Source of the DNA: Portulaca oleracea
Lineage: Eukaryota > Streptophyta > Magnoliopsida > Caryophyllales > Portulacaceae
Length of the DNA: 64,000 nucleotides
Reading direction: 5' to 3'
NCBI GenBank assembly: GCA_029582165.1
Contig: CM055875.1
Location: 8,979,001 to 9,043,000, forward strand
The notes under the pieces were generated by a model. The model was not told where the DNA came from. It saw only the letters and a program-made list of their open reading frames with translations, and did no database searches. The translations under genes were made by a program, and so were the position numbers. Positions 10,305 through 20,504 of the stretch are shown one piece after another (position 1 is the first letter of the stretch; each line of letters opens with the position of its first letter).

Positions 10305-11425
10305 GATGTATGCAAGGTCCTAAGATCAGAGTCTTGACCTCACAGTATACCACATTAACACATATCACACATAATCTGGCCTCACAATATAGAATCAAAC
10401 ACCAAAACACCCAAAACAGACCTCACGACAGGAAATCAATTACAACCTCCTCCAAAACAAAGTATAAACACCAATGAACAAATGGATGAATGGATGATGA
10501 TGAAATGATGATCGGATGGACAAACTTACAATCAAACAGTAACCGAAGATAGTCTTGAGGCTCGAGCTGATACAGACACACCACAGCTAGAACTTCAAGG
10601 GCAATGGACTGGATGACCTCAATGGATACAGACACACCACCACTGAGATTACCAAGCTCTACACCCACCACAAGGATTGCCAAATCCTTGCTACTGTAGT
10701 AGAATTAACCAAAGATGAGAGTTTAACGTCACTCACAAACAAGAGGCTCAATCAAGGCACTCAAAATGCTATTAATTTCACTGATAGATGATCCTCACAA
10801 GCTGCCGATTACAAGCTATATAAAGCTAGGGTTGAGCTGGATGATTAAGGGTTTCCCCTTGCTCAAGAAACTCACTAATTAAGCATTAAACTACTTAACT
10901 AACTTAGCAAGCTAATTAAGCCTCATTACAAACTGGATTACCTCAAAATAAAAGGAAATAAAATGAAATAAAACCTAACAAATGCGTTTTCTTTATTACA
11001 AACGGTTATATCACCTCACAAGCTGGAAATGGCCTCAACAGCGTGGAAGTGAGTCTTCATGGAGGACCTCAATGCAGGATCACCTCACAGAACTGGAATA
11101 TCCTCAACAGCCTTCGAGTGATGTCTTCATGAGGACCTCGAATCGCAAACATCTTCACCGGTGGAAAGTCCTCAATGACTCTAGAGTGAAGTCTTCAAAG
11201 ATCGTGAGGACCTCAATCCAAAGATATGGAATTGAGAAATAGCCTCACCGGGTTGGCTCGCTGTTGGTGATGATGCTGCTGTTGTTGGACGACCTCATGA
11301 CTTGTTGGACCATCATAAAACACTCTTGGATGTCAGTGTTTGATGTGGTTGATGATGGCCTCAATGTTGATGTTGGTGAGGTCGTTGCTACTCCTGATTT
11401 TGGTTCAGATGGAGGACCTCCATCA
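10305..11425 (-). repeat. Gypsy 5' LTR
   Basis: 1121 bp, TG...CA ends. Matches the left LTR after removal of the nested solo LTR. It includes a TATA-like sequence (- strand, near 10816-10825) and the tandem repeat array at about 11011-11222. Confidence 0.94.
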
Positions 11426-11430
11426 CACTG

Positions 11431-11906
11431 GTTACAAAATCTCACCAATACACACGAATGGCTACTCTCAGAATATTCTCTCAAATATACTTACACTCAG
11501 AACTTTCTCTCTTAAAGTTCTTACAACCGATTTTGCTTGCTTCGAAAATCCACACATCAAAGTAGGAGTGTATCCAAATATATATATGTGTGCTTGTTGG
11601 AGGCAACAACGACTTCAATATCTTTCCAGAGATAGTTGTCATTCTTTGAGTTATCTTCGAAGATCCCCTTGATTTATCTTGATTTCCTTTCCATCCGAAT
11701 AGTATCTAGAAATATGGAAGCTAGTAGTTAGTGTATCATATCAAGTAAAATGATGGAAAGTATTTTCTAGAGTTTGCAACGAATACTTCCCAAATTTTCC
11801 GTCTTTCAAACAAAATCTTGATGTGGTCGGTTGAGGGCCTTGGAGTGTGCTGCAGTGAGGTCTTCTGGTCTTATGCTGATGAGGTCCTCAGCGGTGGCAT
11901 GCTTCA
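11431..11906 (-). repeat. Sirevirus 3' LTR, inner part
   Basis: Continues the LTR interrupted at 3109 and matches 25581-26057 nearly throughout. It ends GCTTCA at 11906, directly before the polypurine tract. Confidence 0.93.
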
Positions 11907-11920
11907 ATCTCCCCCTTTTT
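11907..11920 (-). other. Sirevirus polypurine tract
   Basis: AAAAAGGGGGAGAT on the - strand, immediately upstream of the 3' LTR. One arm of a 15-bp inverted repeat (11917-11931, partner 11801-11815 inside the LTR) overlaps it. Confidence 0.88.
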
Positions 11921-12342
11921 GTTTGAAAGACAAAACTCCTGGGAGGATCTATACAGAACTGATACAAGGAGATAGCAACAGTAGCATATATAGTAGTAGA
12001 GTAATAACAACCACATATCATAGCAACAGTTTAGCAATGTGTTGCAATTACATTACAGACCAACAAGTGTCCAAAAGTGTCTCCCAATTTTTGTCTTTCA
12101 TACAATAAGGAATCAGGAGAGTACAAAAGAAGCTCGAAATGTTTGGCCAAAACAAAAGGAAAAAGTTTTAGCAGATAAAGTTCAAGAGGGGAGGAGGGAA
12201 ATCATTGTGGGGGAGGGGGATCAATAGTAGAAGCAGGGGCATTGTCTTCAGCAGCAGGTGTGGAGAGAGGAGTACTAGGACTGAGGAGTGTTTCAACCTG
12301 TCGAACCAGGTCCTTCAAGGTGGAGCAAACAGTGATGCTCTC

Positions 12343-13419
12343 CTAAAGAGTTGTGGTGAGGGCCTGGTGAAGCTCCTGCAGTGCCCGAACCTCAGATTTC
12401 AGGGACTTGATGTCAGCCTGCAGTGTGTCAATTTGGACTTGGAGGGGGGCAGAGGCGTCAGGGAGGGATGGCACTGATGAGGAAGTTGGAACGGGCTGGA
12501 GGTCATCACAGTGCATCCAGTGACCAGGAGGATGAGGATGAGGACGATAGCCAAGGGACTCCAGGTTGGTAAGGTTGATGGTGGAGAGTGAGATAGGGAC
12601 TTTCTCATCATCCAGGAGAGGAACATGGAATCTCTTAAAGAAGAGGTTGAGAAGATTAGAGTACGGGAGAGGACCGGTGGAGCTTGAACCTGCGCAGACA
12701 ATGTGGTTTAAAATGACTTCTCCCATGTCTGGGTGACAGTCGTTGAGGATGTTCAGGAGGAAGGAGGCGCAAGGGTCATTGATGGTCTCCTTGGAGGTTC
12801 CTCGTGGAAGGATGGTGCGAACAGTGAGGAAGTACAAATAGCGAGCCTCAGACAGGAGGTTTGTATATTGAGGATATTTCGTCTTTGAGGGTTTGCCGAA
12901 GGTTTGAAGAAGTTCAAGTCGAGCATCATCAATGTCGGTTAGGCCAGGTTTGGAAAGGTCAGGAGTGAGACCAAGGATACGTTCGATATTGAGAGCAGAA
13001 AGATGAATTTCGCGTCCGGAGACAGTAGATTTGTAAGTTGGTTTGGACGATTTAGGGGTGGTGTTTTCAAGATGAGCATAAAACTCGAAGACAAGGTTTG
13101 GGTAGCAGAAATCGTCGGCAGAGAAGAGTAGGTCACAGCCAAGGGAAGATAAGGTGGAAAGGAAGGCGAAATTGGTACCTTTGAGGCTGTCCATGTCGAC
13201 GCGGTCACAGTGGAGAAGAGGGCGTTGTTTCATGGTCTCGAGACGGTGGCGAAAAGCCTCCTGCGATCTGGCAGTCGGCGGAGCAGGACGAGGAATAAGG
13301 GCTAACTCATCCGAGGAGGAGTTGGTGGAGGTGGCGTCGGGAGTCGCTGGAGGTTTGCTCGACCGAAGACGCTTAGCCACACCGGAGGGTGCAGCAGGCT
13401 TGTTGGAGCGTTTTGTCAT
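12343..13419 (-). CDS. Envelope-like / putative plant transposon protein ORF of the Sirevirus element (358 aa)
   Basis: Intact ORF between the pol end and the PPT, the place where Sirevirus members carry an envelope-like gene. Seen: a basic, Ser/Pro-rich N-terminus with an NLS-like KRLRSSK; a central region with NLVFEFYAHLE and IHLSALNIERILGL that recalls the plant transposon domain found in such ORFs; and a C-terminal heptad-like segment (IDTLQADIKSLKSEVRALQ) suggesting a coiled coil. No clear signal peptide or membrane helix, so an envelope function is doubtful. It stays open over 358 codons while pol is broken. Confidence 0.75.
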   Translation of the reverse strand: MTKRSNKPAAPSGVAKRLRSSKPPATPDATSTNSSSDELALIPRPAPPTARSQEAFRHRLETMKQRPLLHCDRVDMDSLKGTNFAFLSTLSSLGCDLLFSADDFCYPNLVFEFYAHLENTTPKSSKPTYKSTVSGREIHLSALNIERILGLTPDLSKPGLTDIDDARLELLQTFGKPSKTKYPQYTNLLSEARYLYFLTVRTILPRGTSKETINDPCASFLLNILNDCHPDMGEVILNHIVCAGSSSTGPLPYSNLLNLFFKRFHVPLLDDEKVPISLSTINLTNLESLGYRPHPHPPGHWMHCDDLQPVPTSSSVPSLPDASAPLQVQIDTLQADIKSLKSEVRALQELHQALTTTL

Positions 13420-14098
13420 GGTGAGAGTGAAAGGAGAAAGGTGAAGGAAAAAAGAGGAAGAAAAGGAGAGGTTTGACAGTGGTAAGAAAAGGAGGAAGGG
13501 TGAATAGATTAAATAGAGGAGGTTGGAGGAGTAAAAAAGGAACAGTTAGAGTGACGGTAGGTTAAGGTTAGAAGGGAAAGGAGAGAGAAGGAGAGAGAGA
13601 GGGTGACGGAGAAGGGATGGAGAGAAACGGTGAGTGGACAGATGGGACGGTTAATTATGAGGGGAAGTTAATTTTGGAAGGTGGAGGAAGAAATGTCTTG
13701 GGAAGGGAAAGAAAAATTTGAAATCTGAATTTGAAATCCGGAATAATGACCAGCAGAGTTTCGGAAATTAATTTAATTTTGTAAAGAGATTTGAGAGGAG
13801 AGAGAAGAGAGATTTAAAATACGGAGTAATATCTGCAGAGTTTGAAATTCTAAAATTTATTTTAGTTTGGAAATAAATCAACTACTGAATCACATATGAA
13901 AGATGTGATCAGACGGTTGATAAGGTCATATTTGATATATAGTTGTGTTGAGGAGATGAACGAGGTGATGATGGCATCAGTCGTTCAAAATACAGCAAAA
14001 GAGACATACCTGTGAGGACTCAGGGCTCCCCCTCAACAGCTGCATGGGGGGAGGAGGTCCTCAAGATGAATTCTCCCCCTCAACGAATGCCTTGGTGA
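13420..14098 (-). other. Sirevirus spacer between pol and envelope-like ORF
   Basis: Purine-rich on the + strand, no ORF. Near its pol end it carries GTTGAGGGGGAG on the - strand twice (14026-14037 and 14073-14084), PPT-like motifs typical of this lineage, separated by a G-run (14046-14051) and a GAGGTCCTCA word. Confidence 0.7.
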
Positions 14099-14199
14099 TC
14101 AAGAATTAAGATGAAGCAATCCAAGTTCACGTCGAATATAGGTGAACTGTTCTTCAGGTAGAGGCTTGGTGAAGATATCAGCCAGTTGATGTTGAGTGG
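14099..14199 (-). pseudogene. pol: Sirevirus pol C-terminus, severed by an insertion
   Basis: Encodes the usual copia pol end (QLADIFTKPLPEEQF ... ELGLLHLN) with a TGA stop at 14099-14101. The codons for the preceding FVPT motif are on the far side of the 6.3-kb insertion, at 20505 onward; the two halves share the duplicated AGTGG. Confidence 0.88.
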
Positions 14200-15600
14200 T
14201 GTTCGGCCTCATTTCGAGCCGAATTTCTTCTCTTTTATAGGGTATATTTGCTTGTTTTAACCCCTATTTATATATTAAATATAATGATTTGGTGTTTTGT
14301 AGGAAAATAAGGAGTTAGAAGAAGTTTGGGCTTAATTGAAGGTTTTTAGGGAATCCCGAGCTATTTCCCGAGTCAAACCAAGTCAACCCGAGCCGAGATC
14401 CAAGTCAAACCAAGTCAACCCGAGTCGAGATCCGAGGTGAAACCGAAGTCGGAAATTCCATATCAAGATTGGCGCAAAACAGGGGAACGGTACAAACTTA
14501 AAGGTTTGAAATACGTGTTCCTTCACCCTTCGGGTCATAACTCCTTCGTTACAACTCCGATAGCTCTGAAATTTTGGGAGCTTAAAGTAAACACCGAGAG
14601 CTTTCCATCGATATCTTACGGGCCTAAAACGGAGTTCGGATGAAGAAGTTATGCGCGTTTGAAGTCGGCAGGGAAAACTGCCCAGAACGCTTGCTCGCCC
14701 GAGCCATCTGCTGGCTCGCCCGAGCAAGGCTTCTGGGGCAACAAAAACACCAGCCAGAGCGCTTGCTCGCCCGAGCCAGAGGGTGGCTCGCCCGAGCCAC
14801 ACTGTCTGCGGAGAAATTGCTGCGCGTGATGAGAATTATTTCTAGGTTTTGGGTTGTATTTTTCCTTCTTCTATAAATACCCACTTGTATTAATCTAAAA
14901 TTATCAATTAGCCTAGGTAGTTTAGGATTAGAATTAGATTTAATTGCTTTCCTTTATTTGCTTTAATCTGTCTTAATTGTTCTTCAAGTTTTCTCCATTG
15001 TTCTTCAAGCTTTCTTCAAGTTTTCTTGCAATTGTTATTAAACTCTTCTTTCAAGCATTCTTATTGAAGTTTTACAAGCTTTCTCTCTCTCTCTCTTCCT
15101 CTCTCTCTCTCTCTCATCTCCATTGTTGACTTGTTTTCCAAGCTTTATAGTGTTAGCCACAATCAACTCCATTTTTAGTGGGGAGGAGGGTCAAGGAACT
15201 CCAATTCTACTTACTAGTGAGAATTTGGGGGATTCTTGGTAATCCAAACCACAATTTCTTGTTTGTTCGGGGGAAATTCAAGTGTAGATTGAAGGTTTAT
15301 TGAAGATTAGTCATCAAAGGTATAATTTCTCATTCCCAATTTCATTGTTCATTCATTGTCTTCATTCATGCCTTTTAATTGCTTTCATCTTTAAGTGCTT
15401 TCTTTATTGCTTTCTTTTAATTGCTTTCTTTATTATTATCATGTCTAGGTTAGATTTAAATGCTTTCTTTACATAATTTATCGCTTTCCGCACTTGAGAA
15501 AAACCCATTTACACGAACCGATTACCTTAATCAAGCCTCACACCCATCCCTGTGGACCGACATCCCTAACTTATAAAATCACAAAAATTACAACCGAACA
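14200..15600 (+). repeat. 5' LTR of the non-autonomous element
   Basis: 1401 bp, TGTTCGG...CCGAACA. Contains repeated GCTCGCCCGAGCC words (about 14692-14800), a TATA-like CTATAAATA at about 14871-14879 and a CT microsatellite (15083-15115). Almost identical to 19098-20499. Confidence 0.95.
14692..14802 (+). repeat. GC-rich palindromic GCTCGCCCGAGC repeats in the LTR
   Basis: Several copies of the word CTCGCCCGAGC lie in about 110 bp just upstream of the TATA-like box, an island of high GC in AT-rich DNA. The other LTR has the same cluster at about 19590-19700. Function unknown; the position suggests a promoter-proximal regulatory or RNA-structure role. Confidence 0.6.
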
Positions 15601-15601
15601 A

Positions 15602-15620
15602 TGGCGCCGTTGCCGGGGAT
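15602..15620 (+). other. Primer-binding site complementary to tRNA-Asp
   Basis: TGGCGCCGTTGCCGGGGAT, one base after the LTR, complementary to the 3' end (with CCA) of plant tRNA-Asp(GTC) as recalled. Athila-type Ty3/gypsy elements use this primer. Confidence 0.85.
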
Positions 15621-15759
15621 GGCGTTATTTGGTAGATGAGGCTATTGGTATGTGTGTAAATAGTTTAATTGCTTTCTTGATTATGTTAGAAAAATGTAGC
15701 ACAAAAACTTGAATATCGAAAAAAACAAAAAAAAAAACAAAAAAAAGAAAAAAAAAGAG

Positions 15760-17166
15760 ATGGCATGTTTTAGCTTCCCTCAAAATGAGCAAGAATTATT
15801 TTGTGATTATAGTGATAGATTAAATGATTATCTTTCTTATTGGGCCCCTCATGGTTATATTTATTCTAATTGGGAAGTGTTAGTTGTTACTAATGAGGGA
15901 TTGAATTTCGAGACCCGTTCTCTTCTGAATTACTTTGATTTCAATGTTGAACATGAGTATCGGGCTTGGGAATTATTTGATTGGTTGTACACGGATACTC
16001 GCCAATTTGGGGAGACTTTTTATTCATCGGGTTCTTGTTTTGGTAATCCATGTGCTCTTCATGCTCAATTGCACTATGAGAAACGTTATGATCTTTCTCC
16101 ATGTGATGATGTTGAGTCTCGTCATTTGTGTGTACATTGTGAATCTCCGTCTCATGCTTCCGAATCTTGTAGACTAGATAAAATTGGTGCTGAAATAGTT
16201 GGTTTACAAGATAGGATGAATAAATGCATGCAAGAATTTGAACACATGCTTAAACCTAGGGTGGAAACTTATCTTGCGCAATTGGTTGATTCGAATGTTG
16301 AAATAGGTCATTCATCGTCTTTGAGTCCTGAAATGCATGATGATTCTTCTGTATATGATTATGATTATGATGATGACTACTGTAATGGACATAGTTTTGT
16401 AAGGAGGATTAGTGATTCCTTAGCTCTAGCCCCACCTAGTGAGCATGAGGAACAAGATGATTCTGTGTGTGATGGTGAAGAACTTGATGATTACATGCTT
16501 GATGATGAACCATTGTCCACACCGTTGTCCATGCCTTTGTGTGAAGAAAAAAATGAGTTTATTGAATGCCATGATGCTTTTGATATAATTGAGCATGATC
16601 TTGTTGAGAGTGAAGTTGTATCCTTTGTGATTGAATGTGTACTAGATACTGATTTATTCACTTTCATTGAGAATTATTGCATTAGCGAGGCATTAGCTAC
16701 CCTTTCTTGTAAATCCATTGATGTAAAATCTTGTGATGATGAACTTGAGTCTATGGGGATTGATCCTAAGTGTTTGGACTTGGTTTGTGACAATGATATT
16801 TTTGATGGTGATATGCTTTATGAGTCGTTGTTTGCATCCAAGTCTTCCCATGAGCATGTCCATAAATGTGTTGTATTGCCTCCTTTCGTTGATTTGTATA
16901 CCCAATCTCCATTTACAAGTCAATGGGAGGACCCATTTGTCATGTCTCCTTTCACCGTGCCTAGAAAAGTCTTGTATATTCATGAATTTCATCAGTTCTA
17001 TGACTTTTCTAAGGCATTTGATAAATTGTTAAAGGCACTAATGTTTGTTTATGTGCTATTGCGAGTGTGCTCTTACCACCACCATTCTGAGATGCATGAG
17101 AGGATGCATGATTTGTTACTCCGGGCGTTGAATGGTTCTGACTTGGTGCCCGATATCGTGAGGTGA
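15760..17166 (+). CDS. gag: Gag-like protein of the non-autonomous element (468 aa)
   Basis: Start chosen at ATG (MACFSFPQNE), after an A-rich leader that is in frame but unlikely to be coding. Residues about 10-80 (DYSDRLNDYLSYWAPHGY, EGLNFETRSLLNYF, RAWELFDWL) resemble in layout the capsid-like part of Athila/Tat gag. A CCHC knuckle follows at C124, C127, H132, C137 (CVHCESPSHASESC). The remainder is strongly acidic, Asp/Glu/Ser-rich (YDYDYDDDY), with no enzyme motif. It is open throughout, suggesting recent selection or recent insertion. Homology to gag is inferred from motif order. Confidence 0.75.
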   Translation: MACFSFPQNEQELFCDYSDRLNDYLSYWAPHGYIYSNWEVLVVTNEGLNFETRSLLNYFDFNVEHEYRAWELFDWLYTDTRQFGETFYSSGSCFGNPCALHAQLHYEKRYDLSPCDDVESRHLCVHCESPSHASESCRLDKIGAEIVGLQDRMNKCMQEFEHMLKPRVETYLAQLVDSNVEIGHSSSLSPEMHDDSSVYDYDYDDDYCNGHSFVRRISDSLALAPPSEHEEQDDSVCDGEELDDYMLDDEPLSTPLSMPLCEEKNEFIECHDAFDIIEHDLVESEVVSFVIECVLDTDLFTFIENYCISEALATLSCKSIDVKSCDDELESMGIDPKCLDLVCDNDIFDGDMLYESLFASKSSHEHVHKCVVLPPFVDLYTQSPFTSQWEDPFVMSPFTVPRKVLYIHEFHQFYDFSKAFDKLLKALMFVYVLLRVCSYHHHSEMHERMHDLLLRALNGSDLVPDIVR

Positions 17167-19097
17167 GAAGGAATAAGCTTATTGATAAGATGCCTTCGAG
17201 GTAATATCCTTCCTCACCTTTTGTGTATATTTAGTGAGTTGGTCTTTCTTTTCTTCTTTTATTTTCTTTCTGTGTGTGTCATTTTCTTTTATTTTGGGGT
17301 GCTTGCTTACCTACTTCCGTTTCCATTTGAGTATACGGCAACCTCTTTGTGTGAGAGTGGGAGGGTAGTTTGCATTCCAGTTTTCGAGTCTAAGAAAAAA
17401 AAAGAGTCGTTTTGTAAATATTTTAGTTTGTTTTCTTAGTTCATTAGTCCTTAGTGTCTTGTATAGTTTGTTTTTCCTTTTGATCTTGCATGTGAACCAT
17501 CACACATAGTATGCTTTTCTTGTTTATTTCTAACCTTGGTGTGATGTTCCTTGGATCGTGGATTGAATATGCTTGATTGAAGACTTCGAGGTAACTTCTT
17601 TCCACTCTCTCTTTATGTGAATATATCGATGATCCATGATGCATGCTTGATTTTCTTTTTGGGTGGCGAACCCCTTGAGTGTGAATGTTGGATATATATT
17701 GTTGTTGGAGCCGTGTGGGCTCGAGTCGCCACCGCTTTTTATGTGATAAGTGTTTTATATATATGTTTTTGTTGGTTTTCTACCGCATGACACCCTTCTT
17801 CTCACAATGGGGACATTGTGATGTCTTGTGTTGGAGTGGGGGTGATATCTTTTATTGTTCATGGGTAGATTACCTAGTTTTTTTTGAGTCTTTTGTTTTT
17901 GTTTTTCTTAGTTTGTGTCCAAAAATCCAAAAATATTTTGTGTGTGAAAGAAAATAAAAAAGGGATAAATGTTGTGAAAAACCCAAAAGTTGTTTTTCTT
18001 TTTGAGGATGTTTCCGTTCACAATTGTGTAGATAGTTGTCTAATCGGCTGATTTAGTCAGTTGGAAGCGGCCGGTATGAATAATGATGGGCCTTAGGAAG
18101 GATTTTTGCCATGAATTATCTCTATTAGAACTTTACATGGAATGGGAAAGCGGAATCCTCAATTCTTACACGCTTTGACTGTGAATTCTTACCTAAGTTA
18201 GACGGTTTTAGTTGTTCAATTGCTTAAGCTCTTAATTAATGCATTAAATAATTATTGTCGGGCCTACCGTCATGGGTTGGTTTGGGTGGATCGGCACCCT
18301 ATGCCCCTTAAGTGCAATGACTCACGTATGGAGAAACCCAGCAGGGAGGGTAACCCTTTGCGAAGGCCGGTGCTTAAATCCCGCAAAACCCGACACAAAC
18401 GCTCTAAAAGACACAAAACGGATTGAGTGGAAATAAAAGAGCGTAGGTTTTGAAAAAGAAAGAAAAGAGCGAAGCAAGAAAAAGGAAAAAAGAGTTGAGC
18501 AAAATAATGGTAAGAAAGAGAAAAGTAAAAAAAGAAAGAGCAAAGTAAGAAAAAGAAAGAAAAGAGAGGTTAAAAGAAAAACCAAGAGTGAAGTAGGATA
18601 GATAATCCCGAGCTTGAGCATGAGAACAACTCTGATTGTCTGGTTTAGGATAGGAAGGACCGACTAGAGCCCACTTGCACATATACGCGAGGTGTTTTGC
18701 TCATCGGAAGTGTTTTGGTTCAAAATCTTAAAGATTGGCGCTTTCCAACCTTCGTGTCTCAATTTGTTTATACTTACTTCTTCCAATTGATTGTTGGCGG
18801 GATGGGAACTAGGTGCATGATTGGGGACGGGAATATCTTCTCGCTTTTGTTTCGCTTCGTTTTAGGTTTTCACTTCTTTTCTCTCCTTTTTCTTTTTCGG
18901 GCTTTTGTGGGTATAGTTGCTATAAACCCTCACGAGACCTACCTCGCCCACCCCGGCCGCGGGGTTTAAAGGGCTTGATGCATGTGCTAAATGCATCCGC
19001 GATTCTCGCAAAGTGAGTTAGGTTTTTAGTTTTTCTTTTTAGTCCTTTTCTTCGTTTTTAGTTTGCTCGGGGCGAGCAAACCCTTGTGTTGGAGTGG
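17167..19097 (+). other. Non-coding 3' internal region of the non-autonomous element
   Basis: No ORF with recognisable domains. It has a purine-rich block (about 18427-18596), and two copies of CTTGTGTTGGAGTGG: one at about 17825-17839 followed by GGGG, and one ending directly at the 3' LTR (19097), which is therefore the PPT candidate. A G/C-rich CACCCCGGCCGCGGGG stretch lies near 18950. Confidence 0.7.
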
Positions 19098-20499
19098 TGT
19101 TCGGCCTCGTTTCGAGCCGAATTTCTTCTCTTTTATAGGGTATATTTGCTTGTTTTAACCCCTATTTATATATTAGATATAATGATTTGGTGTTTTGTAG
19201 GAAAATAAGGAGTTAGAAGAAGTTTGGGCTTAATTGAAGGTTTTTAGGGAATCCCGAGCTATTTCCCGAGTCAAACCAAGTCAACCCGAGCCGAGATCCA
19301 AGTCAAACCAAGTCAACCCGCGCCAAGAGCCGAGGAGAAACCGAAGTCGGAAATTCCATATCAAGATTGGCGCAAAACAGGGGAACGGTACAAACTTAAA
19401 GGTTTGAAATACGTGTGCCTTCACCCTTTGGGTCATAACTCCTTCGTTACAACTCCGATAGCTCTGAAATTTTGGGAGCTTAAAGTACACACCGAGAGCT
19501 TTCCATCGATATCTTACGGGCCTAAAACGGAGTTCGGATGAAGATGTTATGCGCGTTTGAAGTCGGCAGGGAAAACTGCCCAGAACGCTTGCTCGCCCGA
19601 GCCATCTGCTGGCTCGCCCGAGCAAGGCTTCTGGGACAACAAAAACACCAGCCAGAACGCTTGCTCGCCCGAGCCAGAGGGTGGCTCGCCCGAGCCACAC
19701 TGTCTGCGGAGAAATTGTTGCGCGTGCTGAGAATTATTTCTAGGGTTTTGGGTTGTATTTTTCCTTCTTCTATAAATACCCACTTGTATTAATCTAAAAT
19801 TATCAATTAGCCTAGGTAGTTTAGGATTAGAATTAGATTTAATTGCTTTCCTTTATTTGCTTTAATCTGTCTTAATTGTTCTTCAAGTTTTCTCCATTGT
19901 TCTTCAAGCTTTCTTCAAGTTTTCTTGCAATTGTTATTAAACTCTTCTTTCAAGCATTCTTATTGAAGTTTTACAAGCTTTCTCTCTCTCTCTCTTCCTC
20001 TCTCTCTCTCTCTCATCTCCATTGTTGACTTGTTTTCCAAGCTTTATAGTGTTAGCCACAATCAACTCCATTTTTAGTGGGGAGGAGGGTCAAGGAACTC
20101 CAATTCTACTTACTAGTGAGAATTTGGGGGATTCTTGGTAATCCAAACCACAATTTCTTGTTTGTTCGGGGGAAATTCAAGTGTAGATTGAAGGTTTATT
20201 GAAGATTAGTCATCAAAGGTATAATTTCTCATTCCCAATTTCATTGTTCATTCATTGTCTTCATTCATGCCTTTTAATTGCTTTCATCTTTAAGTGCTTT
20301 CTTTATTGCTTTCTTTTAATTGCTTTCTTTATTATTATCATGTCTAGGTTAGATTTAAATGCTTTCTTTACATAATTTATCGCTTTCCGCACTTGAGAAA
20401 AACCCATTTACACGAACCGATTACCTTAATCAAGCCTCACACCCATCCCTGTGGACCGACATCCCTAACTTATAAAATCACAAAAATTACAACCGAACA
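19098..20499 (+). repeat. 3' LTR of the non-autonomous element
   Basis: 1402 bp. Matches 14200-15600 with about 16 differences, including a one-base indel. TG...CA ends, followed by TSD AGTGG. Confidence 0.95.
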
Positions 20500-20504
20500 A
20501 GTGG

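Larger units (their letters stand above)
3110..11425 (-). mobile_element. Ty3/gypsy LTR retrotransposon nested in the Sirevirus 3' LTR
   Basis: The insertion point is exact: the uninterrupted Sirevirus LTR near 25571 reads AACACCACTGGTTACAAAAT, and here CACTG is duplicated at 3105-3109 and 11426-11430. The element begins TGATGTATGCAAGG and ends CCTCCATCA on the + strand. Two LTRs of about 1.13 kb flank an internal region (5812-10304) with decayed gag, protease, RT/RNase H and one long integrase frame, in Ty3/gypsy order (RT before integrase). A tRNA-iMet-type PBS abuts the right LTR. Gag, protease and RT are broken by frameshifts, so it is unlikely to be autonomous now. Confidence 0.95.
14200..20499 (+). 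mobile_element. Non-autonomous LTR retrotransposon with tRNA-Asp primer site and Gag-like ORF only
   Basis: The 5-bp TSD AGTGG occurs at 14195-14199 and 20500-20504, and its removal restores the Sirevirus reading GTTGAGTGGGAACAAATTC. LTRs of about 1.4 kb have TGTTCGG...CCGAACA ends. The internal region (15601-19097) has a PBS, one Gag-like ORF and about 1.9 kb of non-coding sequence; no protease, RT, RNase H or integrase was found. The PBS type points to the Athila-like side of Ty3/gypsy, so an autonomous relative would have to supply the enzymes. The LTRs differ at about 16 places by eye, so this is a recent insertion. Confidence 0.93.

Noticed and set aside
11340..11672. 110-codon + strand ORF spanning the gypsy/Sirevirus LTR joint
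   Set aside because: It crosses an insertion border and matches no family; a chance ORF.
13420..13700. Coding function for the purine-rich stretch after the envelope-like ORF
   Set aside because: Low-complexity GA-rich sequence with no open frame of note.
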